Below, piece by piece: positions 50,044 through 59,890 of a DNA stretch of 64,000 nucleotides; within the stretch, counting starts at the first letter, position 1, and every line of letters begins with the position of its first letter. The notes beneath the pieces are model-generated. The model made no database searches. It had not been told where the DNA came from and was given only the letters and a program-made list of their open reading frames with translations. The DNA is from Methylobacterium adhaesivum (GTDB lineage Bacteria > Pseudomonadota > Alphaproteobacteria > Rhizobiales > Beijerinckiaceae): positions 91,587 through 155,586 of the forward strand of contig NZ_BPQD01000025.1 of NCBI RefSeq assembly GCF_022179065.1, given 5' to 3'. The position numbers and the translations under genes are program-made.

Positions 50044-50436
50044 TCACCCGGATTTGCCGAGATGCGCGACGGACGCGATCTCGATCAGCGCCTCCGGTTT
50101 CACCAATCCGCACTGGATGCAGTAGCGCGCCGGCTTCTCGCCCGGAAAATACCCGGCATAGACGGCGTTGATCGCGGCGTAGTCGGCCCAATCCTTGAGG
50201 AAGATGTGGTTGAAGGTGATGTCGTCCATGGTGCCGCCGGCGGTCTCGACCACGCCCTTGATCGTCTCCAGAACGTGGCGGGTCTGCGCGGTGGCGTCGC
50301 CCACATGGACGACATTGGCCTCCGCATCCAGAGGTAGGGTCCCCGAGACGTAGAGGATGCCGTCGGCGAGGGTTCCGGGGACGTAGGGCGCCAGCGGCTT
50401 GCCTGTGCCGGGCGGAATCACGACGGTCTTCGGCAT
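50044..50436 (-). CDS. rutC: Rid family protein RutC
   Basis: This 130-residue YjgF/RidA-fold protein starts [37 protein letters not shown] and has [30 protein letters not shown]. It is proposed to act on 3-aminoacrylate peracid or aminoacrylate made by RutA and RutB. It abuts the rutB stop with no gap. Confidence 0.93.
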   Translation of the reverse strand: MPKTVVIPPGTGKPLAPYVPGTLADGILYVSGTLPLDAEANVVHVGDATAQTRHVLETIKGVVETAGGTMDDITFNHIFLKDWADYAAINAVYAGYFPGEKPARYCIQCGLVKPEALIEIASVAHLGKSG

Positions 50437-51189
50437 CTATCGCGGACTTTCGCTTGACGTTGAGGGGGCAGAGGCGAGCGCCGCCGCAAAGGCGCCGACG
50501 TCGGAGACCCAGCCGAAGAAGGTCTCGATGTTGAGGAGCGCGCCCTCCTGCAGACTCGGCGGCCCGGCCTGATGGGTGGCGTCAGCCAGCACGATTCCGA
50601 AATATTCGAGGAAGAAGCCGTCGCGCAGGGTCGATTCCACGCAGACATTGGTGGCGATGCCGGTGAAGATCAGGGTGCGGATTCCGCGAGCCCTGAGCAT
50701 GCTGTCGAGAGCGGTGTTGTAGAACCCGCTGTAGCGCGGCTTCGGCAAGACGATGTCGCCCGGCCCCGGTTTGAGCGCATCGACGAGAGCATAATCCCAG
50801 GTGCCCTTGGCCAGCAGCCGCTGGCTCATCTCCGGGCGCTTGCGCATGGTCTTCAGCGCGTTCGACTTGTGCCAGTTCGGCGAACCCGGGCCGCCCGCCT
50901 CGACGTAGTCGGCGTCCCAGCCGTTCTGGAACCAGATCACCTGAATTGCCGCGGCCCGGGCGAGCGCGACGGCATCAGCGCATCGTTCGATGATCGGCGC
51001 CGTGGCCGAGACATCGAAACCGGCAAGATCGAGATAGCCGCCCTTCGTTGCGTAGGCATTCTGCATGTCGACGACGATGAGGGCACTCGCCGCCGGATCG
51101 AAGGCGATCGGCTCGGGCCGCGCGGGAAGGAGCATGCCGCCGGAGCGGCCGGCCGCGTCGCGATAACCGGCGGGGGCGTCGCCCTGCAT
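50437..51189 (-). CDS. rutB: Ureidoacrylate amidohydrolase RutB
   Basis: This 250-residue isochorismatase-fold protein has triad residues in [16 protein letters not shown] (Asp), [13 protein letters not shown] (Lys) and [18 protein letters not shown] (Cys). [13 protein letters not shown] and GLFFLEYF-like [19 protein letters not shown] are RutB features. It releases carbamate and ammonia from ureidoacrylate peracid. ATG 51189 overlaps the rutA stop by one base. It is the third member of this fold in the block. Confidence 0.93.
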   Translation of the reverse strand: MQGDAPAGYRDAAGRSGGMLLPARPEPIAFDPAASALIVVDMQNAYATKGGYLDLAGFDVSATAPIIERCADAVALARAAAIQVIWFQNGWDADYVEAGGPGSPNWHKSNALKTMRKRPEMSQRLLAKGTWDYALVDALKPGPGDIVLPKPRYSGFYNTALDSMLRARGIRTLIFTGIATNVCVESTLRDGFFLEYFGIVLADATHQAGPPSLQEGALLNIETFFGWVSDVGAFAAALASAPSTSSESPR

Positions 51190-52301
51190 CAGGCCACCTC
51201 CGCCAGGGGCGCGACATTGCCGGTGATGTGCCGGCGCGTCTGCATCAGCGGTTGGATCTTCTGCCCGAACGCATCGAGGCCCTCCAGGAAATCGTCGAAG
51301 ACGAGGAGCACGCCGCTGGTGCCCGGCACCGTCATGACCTCGTCGAGGAGGCGCGCCACGGTGGCGTGAGAGCCGACGAGGGTGCCCATGTTGATGTTCA
51401 CGGCGGAGGTCGGATCGGCCATCTGGCGGACATTGGTGTCGGTGCCGGACTTGGTGTCGACCGAGCTCTGCAGACCGAGCCAGGCGATCGCCTCCTCGTC
51501 GGCGCCCGCCTTGTAGTGCTCCCACTTGGCCTGCGCCGCTTCGTCGGTCTCGTCGGCGATGATCATGAAGAGCACGTAGGACGAGACCGCGCGACCGGTC
51601 TTCGCCTTGGCTTCCTCCAGCCGCGCCACGGTCGGCGCGAAGGCGGTGGGCGTGTTGACGCCCTTGCCGAAGCAGAAATTATAGTCGGCATAGGTCGCCG
51701 TGAAGGCCATGCCGGCGCTGCTCTGGCCTGCGCAGATGAGTTTCATTTCGGCTTGCGGGCGCGGGCTCAGGCGGCAATCATCCATCTGGAAGAAATCGCC
51801 CTTGAGATCGCTGCGGCCGGTCTCCCAGAGATCGCGCAGGATCTGCGCGTATTCCGACAGATACTCGTAGCGCCGCGAAAAATATTCCTCGCCGGGCCAG
51901 AGGCCCATCTGGGAGTATTCCGGCTTCTGCCAGCCGGTGATCAGGTTCAGGCCGAAGCGGCCGTTCGAGATCGAGTCGACGGTCGAGGCCATCCGGGCGA
52001 CGATGGCCGGCGGCAGGCACAGGGTCGGGACGGTGGCGTAGAGCTTGATGCGGCTGGTGACGGCGGCGAGCCCCGACATGAGCGTGAACGAGTCGAGGTT
52101 GTGGTCCCAGAACTCGGTCTTGCCGCCGAACCCGCGCAATTTGATCATCGAGAGGGCGAAGTCGAACCCGTAGCCCTCGGCCTTCAGCGTCACCTGCTTG
52201 TTCAGCTCGAAACTCGGCTTGTATTGCGGCGCATTCTCCGAGAGGAGCCAGCCGTTGTTGCCGATCGGAATGAAGACGCCGATATTCATGGGCTCGGCCA
52301 T
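51189..52301 (-). CDS. rutA: Pyrimidine monooxygenase RutA (flavin-dependent)
   Basis: This 370-residue luciferase-fold protein has [84 protein letters not shown] and [13 protein letters not shown], all RutA signatures. It opens uracil or thymine between N3 and C4 using reduced FMN and oxygen. ATG 52301 has GGAGG five bases upstream, so it is chosen over the GTG at 52307. No flavin reductase (rutF) is next to it. Confidence 0.95.
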   Translation of the reverse strand: MAEPMNIGVFIPIGNNGWLLSENAPQYKPSFELNKQVTLKAEGYGFDFALSMIKLRGFGGKTEFWDHNLDSFTLMSGLAAVTSRIKLYATVPTLCLPPAIVARMASTVDSISNGRFGLNLITGWQKPEYSQMGLWPGEEYFSRRYEYLSEYAQILRDLWETGRSDLKGDFFQMDDCRLSPRPQAEMKLICAGQSSAGMAFTATYADYNFCFGKGVNTPTAFAPTVARLEEAKAKTGRAVSSYVLFMIIADETDEAAQAKWEHYKAGADEEAIAWLGLQSSVDTKSGTDTNVRQMADPTSAVNINMGTLVGSHATVARLLDEVMTVPGTSGVLLVFDDFLEGLDAFGQKIQPLMQTRRHITGNVAPLAEVA

Positions 52302-52532
52302 CGTCACCTCCCAGTCAGATTACGCCGGACCACGCGGTTGCATGGACGCCGTCAAGCTCTCGCTACGTCACGGCACCGGAATGCTTGGGTGCCTCGCTGC
52401 ATCTTCCGAGAATGGCCGCCTGCACCAAGACGTCAAACCTTAAATCGCACGGTTCGACCTCGTGCCTAAACTCTCCGCCGACTGCCCGCGCCATGCGCTC
52501 GATCTGCCCGCGCGGGCGGCGGACCTGCTCGC

Positions 52533-53423
52533 TCACCCGAGGCGCAGCCCGGTCCTCGCCCGCCGTCGCTGGAGGTACAGGCTCGCCCCGAGCGCCGTGG
52601 CGATCACCGCCAGGGACATGCCCGTCGTGAGGGTGCCCAGCGCGTAGATCTCCGGCGTCGTCACGGTGGTGGTCAGGCCCTGCAGCTCGAGCGGCAGGGT
52701 GTTGCGGCCGCCGATAGCCTGACTGGTGCGGGCGAGCTCGTCGAAGGACAGGGTGAAGCCGAACAGGGCGACGCCGACGAGGGACGGCCCGAGGATCGGC
52801 ACCACCACGTACCGGAGGGTCTGGGGGCCGGTGGCGCCAAGATCGCGTGCCGCCTCCTCGTAGGCCGGATCGAACCGGTTGAAGACCGCGAACATGATGA
52901 GAAGGCCGAAGGGCAGCGTCCAGGTGAGGTGCGCACCGAGTGCCGACGTGTAGAGCCCCATCAGGGTGCCGTGCTCCTGCAGCCAGCCCCAGCCGGTCGC
53001 GGCGGCGGCCCAGTTCACCGCGTCGTCGAGGAGCCGGAATTCGAGGCCGATCCCGAGCGAGACCACGATGGAGGGAACGATCAGGCTCGCCACCGCGACC
53101 GTGAACAGGGCGCCCTCCCCACGAAACCGCTTGCGGAACGCGAGACCGGCGAAGAACGCGATCCCGACGGTGAGCCCCATCACCACGACGCCGAGGCGCA
53201 GCGACCGCCACAGGGCCCCCCAGATGTCGACGATGCCGAGCCCCGCCCAGAGCTTGCCGAACCAGTGGGTCGAGACCCCGTTCATGGGAAATGTCAGGCC
53301 GCCCTGCGGCCCCTGGAAGCTGAGAACCAGGATGGTCAGGGTCGGCCCGTACAGGAATGCGACGAAGAGACAGAAGAACGCCGCCAGGAGGTAGAAGGCG
53401 GGGGAGCGGGGCCGGTCGCTCAT
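52533..53423 (-). CDS. Polyamine-type ABC transporter permease (PotC-like)
   Basis: This 296-residue protein has six membrane helices and the permease loop EEAARDLGATGPQTLRYVVVPILGPSLVGVALFGFTLSFDELART. It starts two bases after the PotB-like stop. The spermidine/putrescine class imports small cationic or polar molecules; in this operon the cargo is more likely a cyclic amide or ureide. It is the last gene of the operon. Confidence 0.9.
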   Translation of the reverse strand: MSDRPRSPAFYLLAAFFCLFVAFLYGPTLTILVLSFQGPQGGLTFPMNGVSTHWFGKLWAGLGIVDIWGALWRSLRLGVVVMGLTVGIAFFAGLAFRKRFRGEGALFTVAVASLIVPSIVVSLGIGLEFRLLDDAVNWAAAATGWGWLQEHGTLMGLYTSALGAHLTWTLPFGLLIMFAVFNRFDPAYEEAARDLGATGPQTLRYVVVPILGPSLVGVALFGFTLSFDELARTSQAIGGRNTLPLELQGLTTTVTTPEIYALGTLTTGMSLAVIATALGASLYLQRRRARTGLRLG

Positions 53424-53425
53424 GC

Positions 53426-54382
53426 CTAGAGTTCCTTCCTCAGGTCGATGAGGCGGGTCATGGCGACGATCATCAGCATCACGGCGCCCAGGAGGATCAC
53501 CGCGTTGGCCGCCGCCGCCGGCAGCTGCAGGGCCGACATCTGGACCTGGATGACCTTGCCGACGGAGGCGATCTGCTGGCCGCCCATGACGCCGACGGTG
53601 ACGAAATCGCCCATCACCAGGGTGACCACGAAGATCGATCCGATGGCGATGCCGGGCTTGGCGAGTGGCACCACCACGTTCCATAGGGTCTGCCAGCCCG
53701 TGGCGCCGGCGTCGTACGCCGCTTCGATGAGCGAACGGTCGATCCGCGCCATGCTGTTGAAGATCGGCACGATCATGAACACCGTGTTGAGGTGCACGAA
53801 GGCGAGCACCACCGAGAAATCGGAATAGAGCAGCCCCTCGATGGGTGCCTTGATGAGCCCCAGCCCCATCAGCGTATAGTTGACGAGGCCGTTGCGGCCG
53901 AGCAGCGGAATCCACGAGATCATGCGGATCACGTTCGAGGTCCAGAACGGGATCGTGCAGACGAGGAACAGCGCCATCTGCATCGTGCGCGAGCGGACGT
54001 GGAAGGCGACGAAATACGCCACCGTGAAGCCGATCACGAGGGTGCAGGCCCAGGTCAGGACGCAGAACTTCAGGGTGGACACGTAGGTCCGCACCGTCGT
54101 GCAGGCCTCCGCCGGACTGAAGCAGCCCTCGAACACGTCGAAGTAATTCTGCACCGTGAAGGACGGGATGATCTCGTACTCGTTGTACTCCCAGAAGCTG
54201 ACGATCAGGGTCAGCAGCAGCGGCACGAGGAAGAACACCGCGAAGACCAGCGCCATGGGGGCGGCCTGGAGATAGGCGAGCGCCCGGCGGCGGCGGGTTT
54301 TCGCGGTGAGGCTGGTGGTTGATGCCGGAGCGGCCGGGACGTTCACGGCGGCGGGCATCGCCGAGAGGGCAGTGTCGGTCAT
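53426..54382 (-). CDS. Polyamine-type ABC transporter permease (PotB-like)
   Basis: This 318-residue protein has an Ala/Pro-rich N-terminal tail (1-30), then six membrane helices and the loop EAAYDAGATGWQTLWNVVVPLAKPGIAIGSIFVVTLVMGDFVTVG. The loop contacts the ATPase. It is separated from the binding-protein gene by 190 bases that contain inverted repeats. Confidence 0.9.
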   Translation of the reverse strand: MTDTALSAMPAAVNVPAAPASTTSLTAKTRRRRALAYLQAAPMALVFAVFFLVPLLLTLIVSFWEYNEYEIIPSFTVQNYFDVFEGCFSPAEACTTVRTYVSTLKFCVLTWACTLVIGFTVAYFVAFHVRSRTMQMALFLVCTIPFWTSNVIRMISWIPLLGRNGLVNYTLMGLGLIKAPIEGLLYSDFSVVLAFVHLNTVFMIVPIFNSMARIDRSLIEAAYDAGATGWQTLWNVVVPLAKPGIAIGSIFVVTLVMGDFVTVGVMGGQQIASVGKVIQVQMSALQLPAAAANAVILLGAVMLMIVAMTRLIDLRKEL

Positions 54383-54406
54383 GGCTCACCCCTCGTGACA
54401 CGCGAA

Positions 54407-54556
54407 ACCCTCTCCCCTATGCGGGAAAGGGTGGCCCGCGCGTGAGCGCGGGTCGGGCCGGGACGAAATCCCGCAAGAGGGGAGCGCGTTGTCCGGAGAA
54501 GTCGCCCCCTCTTCCGTCCGCTCCGCGGGCACCCTCTCCCGCAGAGGGGAGAGGGT
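54407..54556. repeat. Paired REP-like intergenic repeats between binding protein and permease genes
   Basis: Two copies of a short palindromic unit, ACCCTCTCCC-(6 to 8)-GGGAGAGGGT, occur at 54407-54432 (imperfect) and 54531-54556 (near perfect). A GC-rich stretch with its own stems (GCCCGCGC/GCGCGGGTC) lies between. Short REP-like palindromes of this kind often protect the upstream mRNA and lower expression of downstream genes. Here they lie in a transporter operon exactly after the binding-protein gene. Confidence 0.75.
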
Positions 54557-54572
54557 CGTGCCGCGCGCCCGC

Positions 54573-55847
54573 TCACGCGGCGATGAACTCGTTCCACTTG
54601 CGGACCATGTAGGTGTTCTCGTCCATCACGGCGTTCCAGCAGGCCACCGCGCCCATGCGGGTCTCGAAGGAGCCGCCGTCACGGACGGCGCCGGCCTTCT
54701 CCAGCACGGTGCCGTCGGGACCCTTGATGTCCTTCTCGGCGGGCTTGCCCTCCATCCAGTAGGCCCATTCGTAGGGCTCCATCTGGGATTTCGCCGTCTC
54801 CAACACGGCCGAGTAGTAGCCCTGGCGGTTGAGGTAGGCGCCGGCCCAGCCTGAGAGGAACCAGTTGATGAAGTCGTAGGCTGCATCCAACTTGCGGCCG
54901 GTGAGGGTCTTGGGCAGACCGAAACCCGTCGCCCAGGCGCGGTAGCCTTCCTTGAGGGGCTGGTAGGTGCAGGCGACGCCCTGGGAACGCACCTTGGTGA
55001 CGGCGGGCGACCACATCGACTGGATCACGGTCTCGCCGGACGCCATCAGGTTCACGGATTCGTTGAAGTCCTGCCAGAAGGCCCGGAACTGACCGGCGCG
55101 CTTGGCCTCGATCAGGAGCTTGATGGTGCGGTCGATCTCCGCCTTCGTCATGTTGCCCTTGTCGGGATAGGTGTAGTCGCCCGTCGCCTCGATCACCATG
55201 GCGGCATCCATGATGCCGATGGACGGGATGTTGAGGATCGAGGCCTTGCCCTTGAACTCGGGGTTCAGGAGTTCCTTCCAGCTCGTGATCGGGCGCTTGA
55301 TCAGGTCGGGGCGGATGCCGAGCGTATCGGCGTTGTAGGTGGTCGGGATGAGGGTGATCCACTCGGTGGGCGAACCGGCGAAAGTCTTCGCGTTCTGCCC
55401 CTCGATGTAGAACACCTTCTTGGGCGCAGTGCCCTGGTCGCCGATCTTTTTGCCCGCGACCTCGCCCTTGGTGAAGACCGGGGTGATGTTGTCGGCCTGC
55501 TTGATCCGGCGCGCATCCATGCCTTGGATGTTGCCCGAGGGGATGAGCTTCTTGAGGCTGAAGAACTCGGTGTCGAGGAGATCGAAGGAGTTCGGCTGCG
55601 TCACCACGCGCTTCGTGACCTCGTCGGTGACGACGGGGATGTACTCGATGGTGATGCCGAGATCCTCCTTCACCTTGCGGGCGATGTCGCCGGACTGGTT
55701 CACGGCGGTGCCGAGGTAGCGCAGGGTCACAGGCTCGGCGGCGATCACGTTGGGAAAGCCGGTGATCGGTCCGGCGCCGAGGGTCAGTCCGGTGGCACCC
55801 GCCCCCTGGAGCAGGGTGCGACGGCTGAACTTGATCGTGGTCGTCAT
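54573..55847 (-). CDS. Polyamine-type ABC transporter substrate-binding protein
   Basis: This 424-residue periplasmic protein has a Tat-like signal (FSRRTLLQGAGATGLTLGAG). The PotD/PotF-like fold shows YIPVVTDEVTKRVVTQPNSFDLLDTEFFSLKKLIP, LIPTTYNADTLGIRP and SWKELLNPEFKGKASILNIPSIGIMDAAM. The acidic residues that bind polyamines cannot be placed reliably, so the substrate is unknown. It follows the ATPase gene in the operon. Confidence 0.88.
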   Translation of the reverse strand: MTTTIKFSRRTLLQGAGATGLTLGAGPITGFPNVIAAEPVTLRYLGTAVNQSGDIARKVKEDLGITIEYIPVVTDEVTKRVVTQPNSFDLLDTEFFSLKKLIPSGNIQGMDARRIKQADNITPVFTKGEVAGKKIGDQGTAPKKVFYIEGQNAKTFAGSPTEWITLIPTTYNADTLGIRPDLIKRPITSWKELLNPEFKGKASILNIPSIGIMDAAMVIEATGDYTYPDKGNMTKAEIDRTIKLLIEAKRAGQFRAFWQDFNESVNLMASGETVIQSMWSPAVTKVRSQGVACTYQPLKEGYRAWATGFGLPKTLTGRKLDAAYDFINWFLSGWAGAYLNRQGYYSAVLETAKSQMEPYEWAYWMEGKPAEKDIKGPDGTVLEKAGAVRDGGSFETRMGAVACWNAVMDENTYMVRKWNEFIAA

Positions 55848-55878
55848 ACGGTGTCCTCTGGAGGCGTTGGATGTCGGA

Positions 55879-56862
55879 TCAGGCGCTCAGGCGGTGCGCG
55901 GCCGCCGCATCCCAGCCGAGTGGTACGGTCTCACCGAGGGCCAGCGGACGGCCCGCATAGGCCGCGTCGTCGAGGATGGCGGTGAGCGCTGTGGCGCCGA
56001 GGCCGTCCGCCTCGAAGCCGACATGGACGCTGGTGCCCTGGTACTCCACCGAGACGACGCGGGCGGGCACCGCCTCCGGGCCGGCCTGCAGGCCGAGGCG
56101 CATCCGGTCGGCCCGCACGGCGATCTCGGTGGAATCCGGCAGCCGGATGACGTTGTGGCCGCCGATGAAGCGGGCGACGAAGGCGGTGGCCGGGCGCTCG
56201 AACACGGTGCGTGGGTCGGCCGCCTGCTCGATGCGCCCGCCGTTCATCACCACCACGAGGTCGGAGAGCGCCATCGCCTCCTCCTGGCTGTGGGTGACGT
56301 GGATGAAGGTGAGGCCGAGTTCCGCCTGGATGCGCTTCAGTTCGGTCCGCATTCGCACCCGCAGGAACGGGTCGAGGGCCGAGAGCGGCTCGTCAAGGAG
56401 CAGGACCTTGGGGCCGGTGACGAGGGCCCGGGCGAGCGCCACGCGCTGCTGCTGGCCGCCGGAGAGTTGTGCCGGCAGGCGCTCGGCCAGATGCGCCATC
56501 TGCACGAGATCGAGCATGGCCAGCGCCTTGGCCCGGCGCTCGGCCTTGCCCACACCGCGCATCCTGAGGCTGAAGGCGACGTTGTCCCGGCAATTGAGGT
56601 GGGGGAACAGGGCGTAGCTCTGGAACATCATCGCCGTGCCGCGCTCAGCCGGCGTCGCGTCGCCCACGGCGCGCGGGCCGATAACGACGTCGCCGGAAGA
56701 CACCGTCTCGTGTCCGCCGATCATCCGCAGGGTCGTGGTCTTGCCACAGCCCGAAGGCCCGAGCAGGCAGCAATAGGCGCCCGAGCGCACTTTAAGGTCG
56801 ATCCCGTCCACCGCAACGGTGTTGCCGTAGCGCTTGGTCAGGCTGATCAGCTCGACATCCAT
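55879..56862 (-). CDS. Polyamine-type ABC transporter ATPase (PotA-like)
   Basis: This 327-residue protein has Walker A GPSGCGKTT, Q-loop FQSYALFPHLN, signature LSGGQQQRVALARAL, Walker B VLLLDEPLSALD and the H-loop THS. A C-terminal TOBE-type domain (from about 235) follows. ATG 56862 is used. It lies directly after hydA, in the usual order of cyclic amide gene groups. Confidence 0.92.
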   Translation of the reverse strand: MDVELISLTKRYGNTVAVDGIDLKVRSGAYCCLLGPSGCGKTTTLRMIGGHETVSSGDVVIGPRAVGDATPAERGTAMMFQSYALFPHLNCRDNVAFSLRMRGVGKAERRAKALAMLDLVQMAHLAERLPAQLSGGQQQRVALARALVTGPKVLLLDEPLSALDPFLRVRMRTELKRIQAELGLTFIHVTHSQEEAMALSDLVVVMNGGRIEQAADPRTVFERPATAFVARFIGGHNVIRLPDSTEIAVRADRMRLGLQAGPEAVPARVVSVEYQGTSVHVGFEADGLGATALTAILDDAAYAGRPLALGETVPLGWDAAAAHRLSA

Positions 56863-56938
56863 GATTTTCTCCCCGCAGGCATCCAGCAAGGGGCGGGCCA
56901 GACGAGGGACGGTTCGCCGAAACGGCCCTCCCATCGGA

Positions 56939-58360
56939 TCATGGATGTGGGGCGGCCTGCGCGATCCGATCGAGCACCCGCCCATGGCCGAGGGCACCGA
57001 CCACACGTCCATCCTCGGCGACGATCTCACCCCGCGCGAGGGTCATCACCGGCCAGCCCGTCACCGCGAATCCCTCCCAGGGGGTGTAGTCGGCGCCGTG
57101 ATGCAGGTTGGCCTGGGTGATCGTCTCGCGGCGGTTCGGATCCCACAGCGTCAGGTCGGCGTCGAAGCCGACGCCGATCGAACCTTTTCGCGGGTAGAGC
57201 CCGTAGAGCTTGGCGTGGTTCGTGGCCGTGAGTTCGACGAAGCGGTTGAGGGAGATGCGGCCCGTCGAGACCCCTTCGGAGAATAGGATTGGCAAACGCG
57301 TCTCGATGCCGGGAATGCCGTTGGGCACGTAGCGGAAGGATTCCTTCGCGCGCGGATTCAGCTTGCCCCGAGCGTCGTCGTAGCGGAACGGGCAATGGTC
57401 CGACGAGACGACCTCGAAGACGCCTCCTTGCAATCCACGCCAGATCGCGGCTTGGCTCGCCGTGTCGCGGGGGGGCGGCGAGCAGACGTACTTCGCCCCC
57501 GCCATCGGGTCGCCGGACCCGCGCCCCTTCAGGTCCTCGGCCGTGAGGGTGAGGTATTGCGGGCAGGTCTCGGCGTGGATCTTCAGCCCCCGGGCCCGCG
57601 CCCAGGCAATCTGCTCCATGGCTTGCTCGCCCGAGACGTGAACGATGACGATGGGGAGATCGACGAGTTCGGCGTGAGAGATCGCCCGGTGCGCCGCCTC
57701 CCGCTCCACGAGTTCGGGGCGGGACAGGGCGTGACCGTACGGCGTGGTCTGCCCGGCGCGCTCCAGCCGCTCGGTCATGTACCGGATGGTGTCGTAGCCC
57801 TCGGCATGGACCATCACCCGCGCGCCCTCGCGGCGGGCGACGTCGAAGACGTCGAGGATCTGGCGGTCGTTCAGGACCAGATCGTCGTAGGTCATGAACA
57901 CCTTGAACGAGGTGTAGCCCTCGGCGATCAGCGCCGGCAGTTCCTGGCCGAGGACGGCGGGCGTCGGGTCCGAGACGATGAGGTGGATAGCGACGTCGAT
58001 ATGGCACTGGCCCTCCGCGAGAGCCCGGTAAGCGTGCGTCGCCTCCCGCAGGGATGCGCCGCGCGGCTGCAGGGCGAAGGGCATCACGCAGGTGTTGCCG
58101 CCGGCCGCCGCCGCCCGGGTGGCGGAGGCGAAATCGTCGGCCATAACTATGCCGGGGCCGGCGGCCTGCGCGATGTGGACGTGGCTGTCGATGCCGCCGG
58201 GCAGGACGAGGAGGCCGGAGGCGTCGAGGGTGCGGGCGGTATCGGTGATCCGCTCGGCGATAGCGGCGATGCGGCCGTCGCGGATGCCGAGATCGGCCTG
58301 CACCGTGTCGGCGGCGGTGACGAGGGTGCCACCCCGGATCGCGAGGTCGAAATCGGGCAT
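56939..58360 (-). CDS. Dihydropyrimidinase/hydantoinase-like cyclic amidohydrolase
   Basis: This 473-residue binuclear metal amidohydrolase has metal ligands in GGIDSHVHIAQ (two His), the carboxylated Lys in YTSFKVFMTYDD, His in MVHAEGYD and IVIVHVSGEQ, and Asp in SSDHCPFRYD. The insertion after the HVH loop (QAAGPGIVMADDF) and PNGIPGIETRLPILFSEGV are typical of D-hydantoinase and phenylhydantoinase relatives. It opens a cyclic diamide such as dihydrouracil, hydantoin or a related imide. Exact substrate is open. It lies five bases after the ring-opening hydrolase. Confidence 0.88.
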   Translation of the reverse strand: MPDFDLAIRGGTLVTAADTVQADLGIRDGRIAAIAERITDTARTLDASGLLVLPGGIDSHVHIAQAAGPGIVMADDFASATRAAAAGGNTCVMPFALQPRGASLREATHAYRALAEGQCHIDVAIHLIVSDPTPAVLGQELPALIAEGYTSFKVFMTYDDLVLNDRQILDVFDVARREGARVMVHAEGYDTIRYMTERLERAGQTTPYGHALSRPELVEREAAHRAISHAELVDLPIVIVHVSGEQAMEQIAWARARGLKIHAETCPQYLTLTAEDLKGRGSGDPMAGAKYVCSPPPRDTASQAAIWRGLQGGVFEVVSSDHCPFRYDDARGKLNPRAKESFRYVPNGIPGIETRLPILFSEGVSTGRISLNRFVELTATNHAKLYGLYPRKGSIGVGFDADLTLWDPNRRETITQANLHHGADYTPWEGFAVTGWPVMTLARGEIVAEDGRVVGALGHGRVLDRIAQAAPHP

Positions 58361-58365
58361 GGGGT

Positions 58366-59472
58366 TCAGGTCCTGACGCGGGCGATGACGGCGACGGGAC
58401 CGCCGCCGTCCGGTCCCTGATGCTCGGCGCCGCCCGACACGAACAGGTCGGTCCGCCCGATCGCGGCGGCCGCGACCCCGCCCACCAGGGCGCGGGCATG
58501 GCGGGTGGCGTTGATGTCGCTGTCGTCGTTCATGATGTGGCGCCGCCCCCGGATCAGCCCGTCATGCGACGGCTCGGCCTTGGCGAGCAGGGCGACCACC
58601 CGCTCCGAATCCTCCGGCGTCAGTTGGCCGGACATGGAAAAGCCGAGATCCGCCAGAACGCCCTGAATCGCGAGAAAATCGATGCCGTCGCGCATCACCC
58701 GGTGGGCGATGGCATAGGGGCCGGACCAGCCGCGGGCGTTGCCGAGCACGATGACCTCGTTGCGCATCAGTTCGATGCCGGCCGAGGCGCTGGCCCGGCC
58801 GGAATAGAGGTCGCGCCGGGTGCCGATGGCGGCGTCGGAGAGCTCGGCCCCCTCCGCTTCGCCGAGCGCGAGGGCGACGCCCAAAGCCGAGGCACCGCGC
58901 GACAGCCCCATCGACGCGTAGGTGTCGTGGGTCGCGACGGTCCGGCCGCGCGTCGCCGCCTCGCCGATCCGGGCGCTCGTGAGGAGCGGACACTTCACCT
59001 GGACGAAATGCACATCCTCCGGATCGTCCAAGCCGGCCGCGGCCATCGCCCGGCCGACCGCCGCGGCGGTGGCTTCCACCTGGGCCATGCGGCCGATCTC
59101 TTCGGGCTGGAAGTCGGCGGTGAAGGCCGTGCCGATGGCGAGCGCCGCCGTATCGGCGGCCGGCGCGCCGTCGCGGCGGGCGAGTACGAGGAGGTGGGGC
59201 GACAGGCCGCCCTCGGTTCCGCCCGACATCACCAGGGCGACCCGCGCGCCGACGGCCTCTGGCGTGCATCCAAGCGCGCCGGCGAGAGCCGTCTCCAGGG
59301 CGATCACGGCGAGGTGCCGGGTGAAGTCGTTGACGCAGCCATTGCCCTCGGTCTTGCCGAAGACGGCCAGAATCTCGGCCGCCGCCACGGCCCCGGACGC
59401 GATGAGGTCCATCACACCGGAGACATCGGCGGGGTGCCGCGTCGGCACGCGGAAGACGAGGCATTCGGGCAT
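58366..59472 (-). CDS. Ring-opening amidohydrolase, cyanuric acid hydrolase/barbiturase family
   Basis: This 368-residue protein has the three-fold internal repeat of the family, with Lys-Ser pairs near K40 (FGKTEGNGCVNDFTR) and S83 (VMSGGTEGGLSPH), K160 (VQVKCPLLTSARIG) and S230 (ASASAGIEL), and K298 (LAKAEPSHDG) and S346 (FVSGGAEHQGPDGGGP). The motif DSDINATRHARALV is present. It opens cyanuric acid to carboxybiuret or barbiturate to ureidomalonate. AtzE, AtzG, AtzH and AtzF nearby favour cyanuric acid, whereas hydA and rut next door favour a pyrimidine; sequence alone does not decide it. Confidence 0.9.
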   Translation of the reverse strand: MPECLVFRVPTRHPADVSGVMDLIASGAVAAAEILAVFGKTEGNGCVNDFTRHLAVIALETALAGALGCTPEAVGARVALVMSGGTEGGLSPHLLVLARRDGAPAADTAALAIGTAFTADFQPEEIGRMAQVEATAAAVGRAMAAAGLDDPEDVHFVQVKCPLLTSARIGEAATRGRTVATHDTYASMGLSRGASALGVALALGEAEGAELSDAAIGTRRDLYSGRASASAGIELMRNEVIVLGNARGWSGPYAIAHRVMRDGIDFLAIQGVLADLGFSMSGQLTPEDSERVVALLAKAEPSHDGLIRGRRHIMNDDSDINATRHARALVGGVAAAAIGRTDLFVSGGAEHQGPDGGGPVAVIARVRT

Positions 59473-59890
59473 CGCAAGCTCTGTTGAGGGTGCCCCTGGT
59501 GGGCCGGGCCGGGTCGCGAGATGCGACGCCGACCGGGTTCACCGCGCTTTCGAGCCTTCGACTGCCGGGGGCGGATCGGCAGTCTCCGCCGAGCACGCAC
59601 GAACCGGACCACGCCCCGAGTGGCCGCCCCTGAGCGTACTATCGGGGCGACACCGACGTGCTCGAACCGATCATCCGGGGCTTGGCCTCGATTGTGCTCC
59701 CGTCGCGACGTGATGCTGCTTTCGACGCCCGCTGACGGCGCGATGATGCAGCTTGCCGGAGCGCGGGAAGCGGGCATCCGCGCCGTTCCGGCGATGGACA
59801 ACGGTGCCTGCCGCAATTCTGCACCGGCAGTACGGTTCGATACGGCGGGCGGACGGAGAAGTCCGGCCCGGACGAGGGAGGGGACGCCGG
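59473..59890. other. Divergent intergenic region of the imide gene pair
   Basis: About 420 bases between oppositely transcribed operons, without a convincing gene. It must contain both promoters. GGGAGGGG lies just before 59891 as its ribosome binding site. I could not define a regulator site. Confidence 0.5.
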
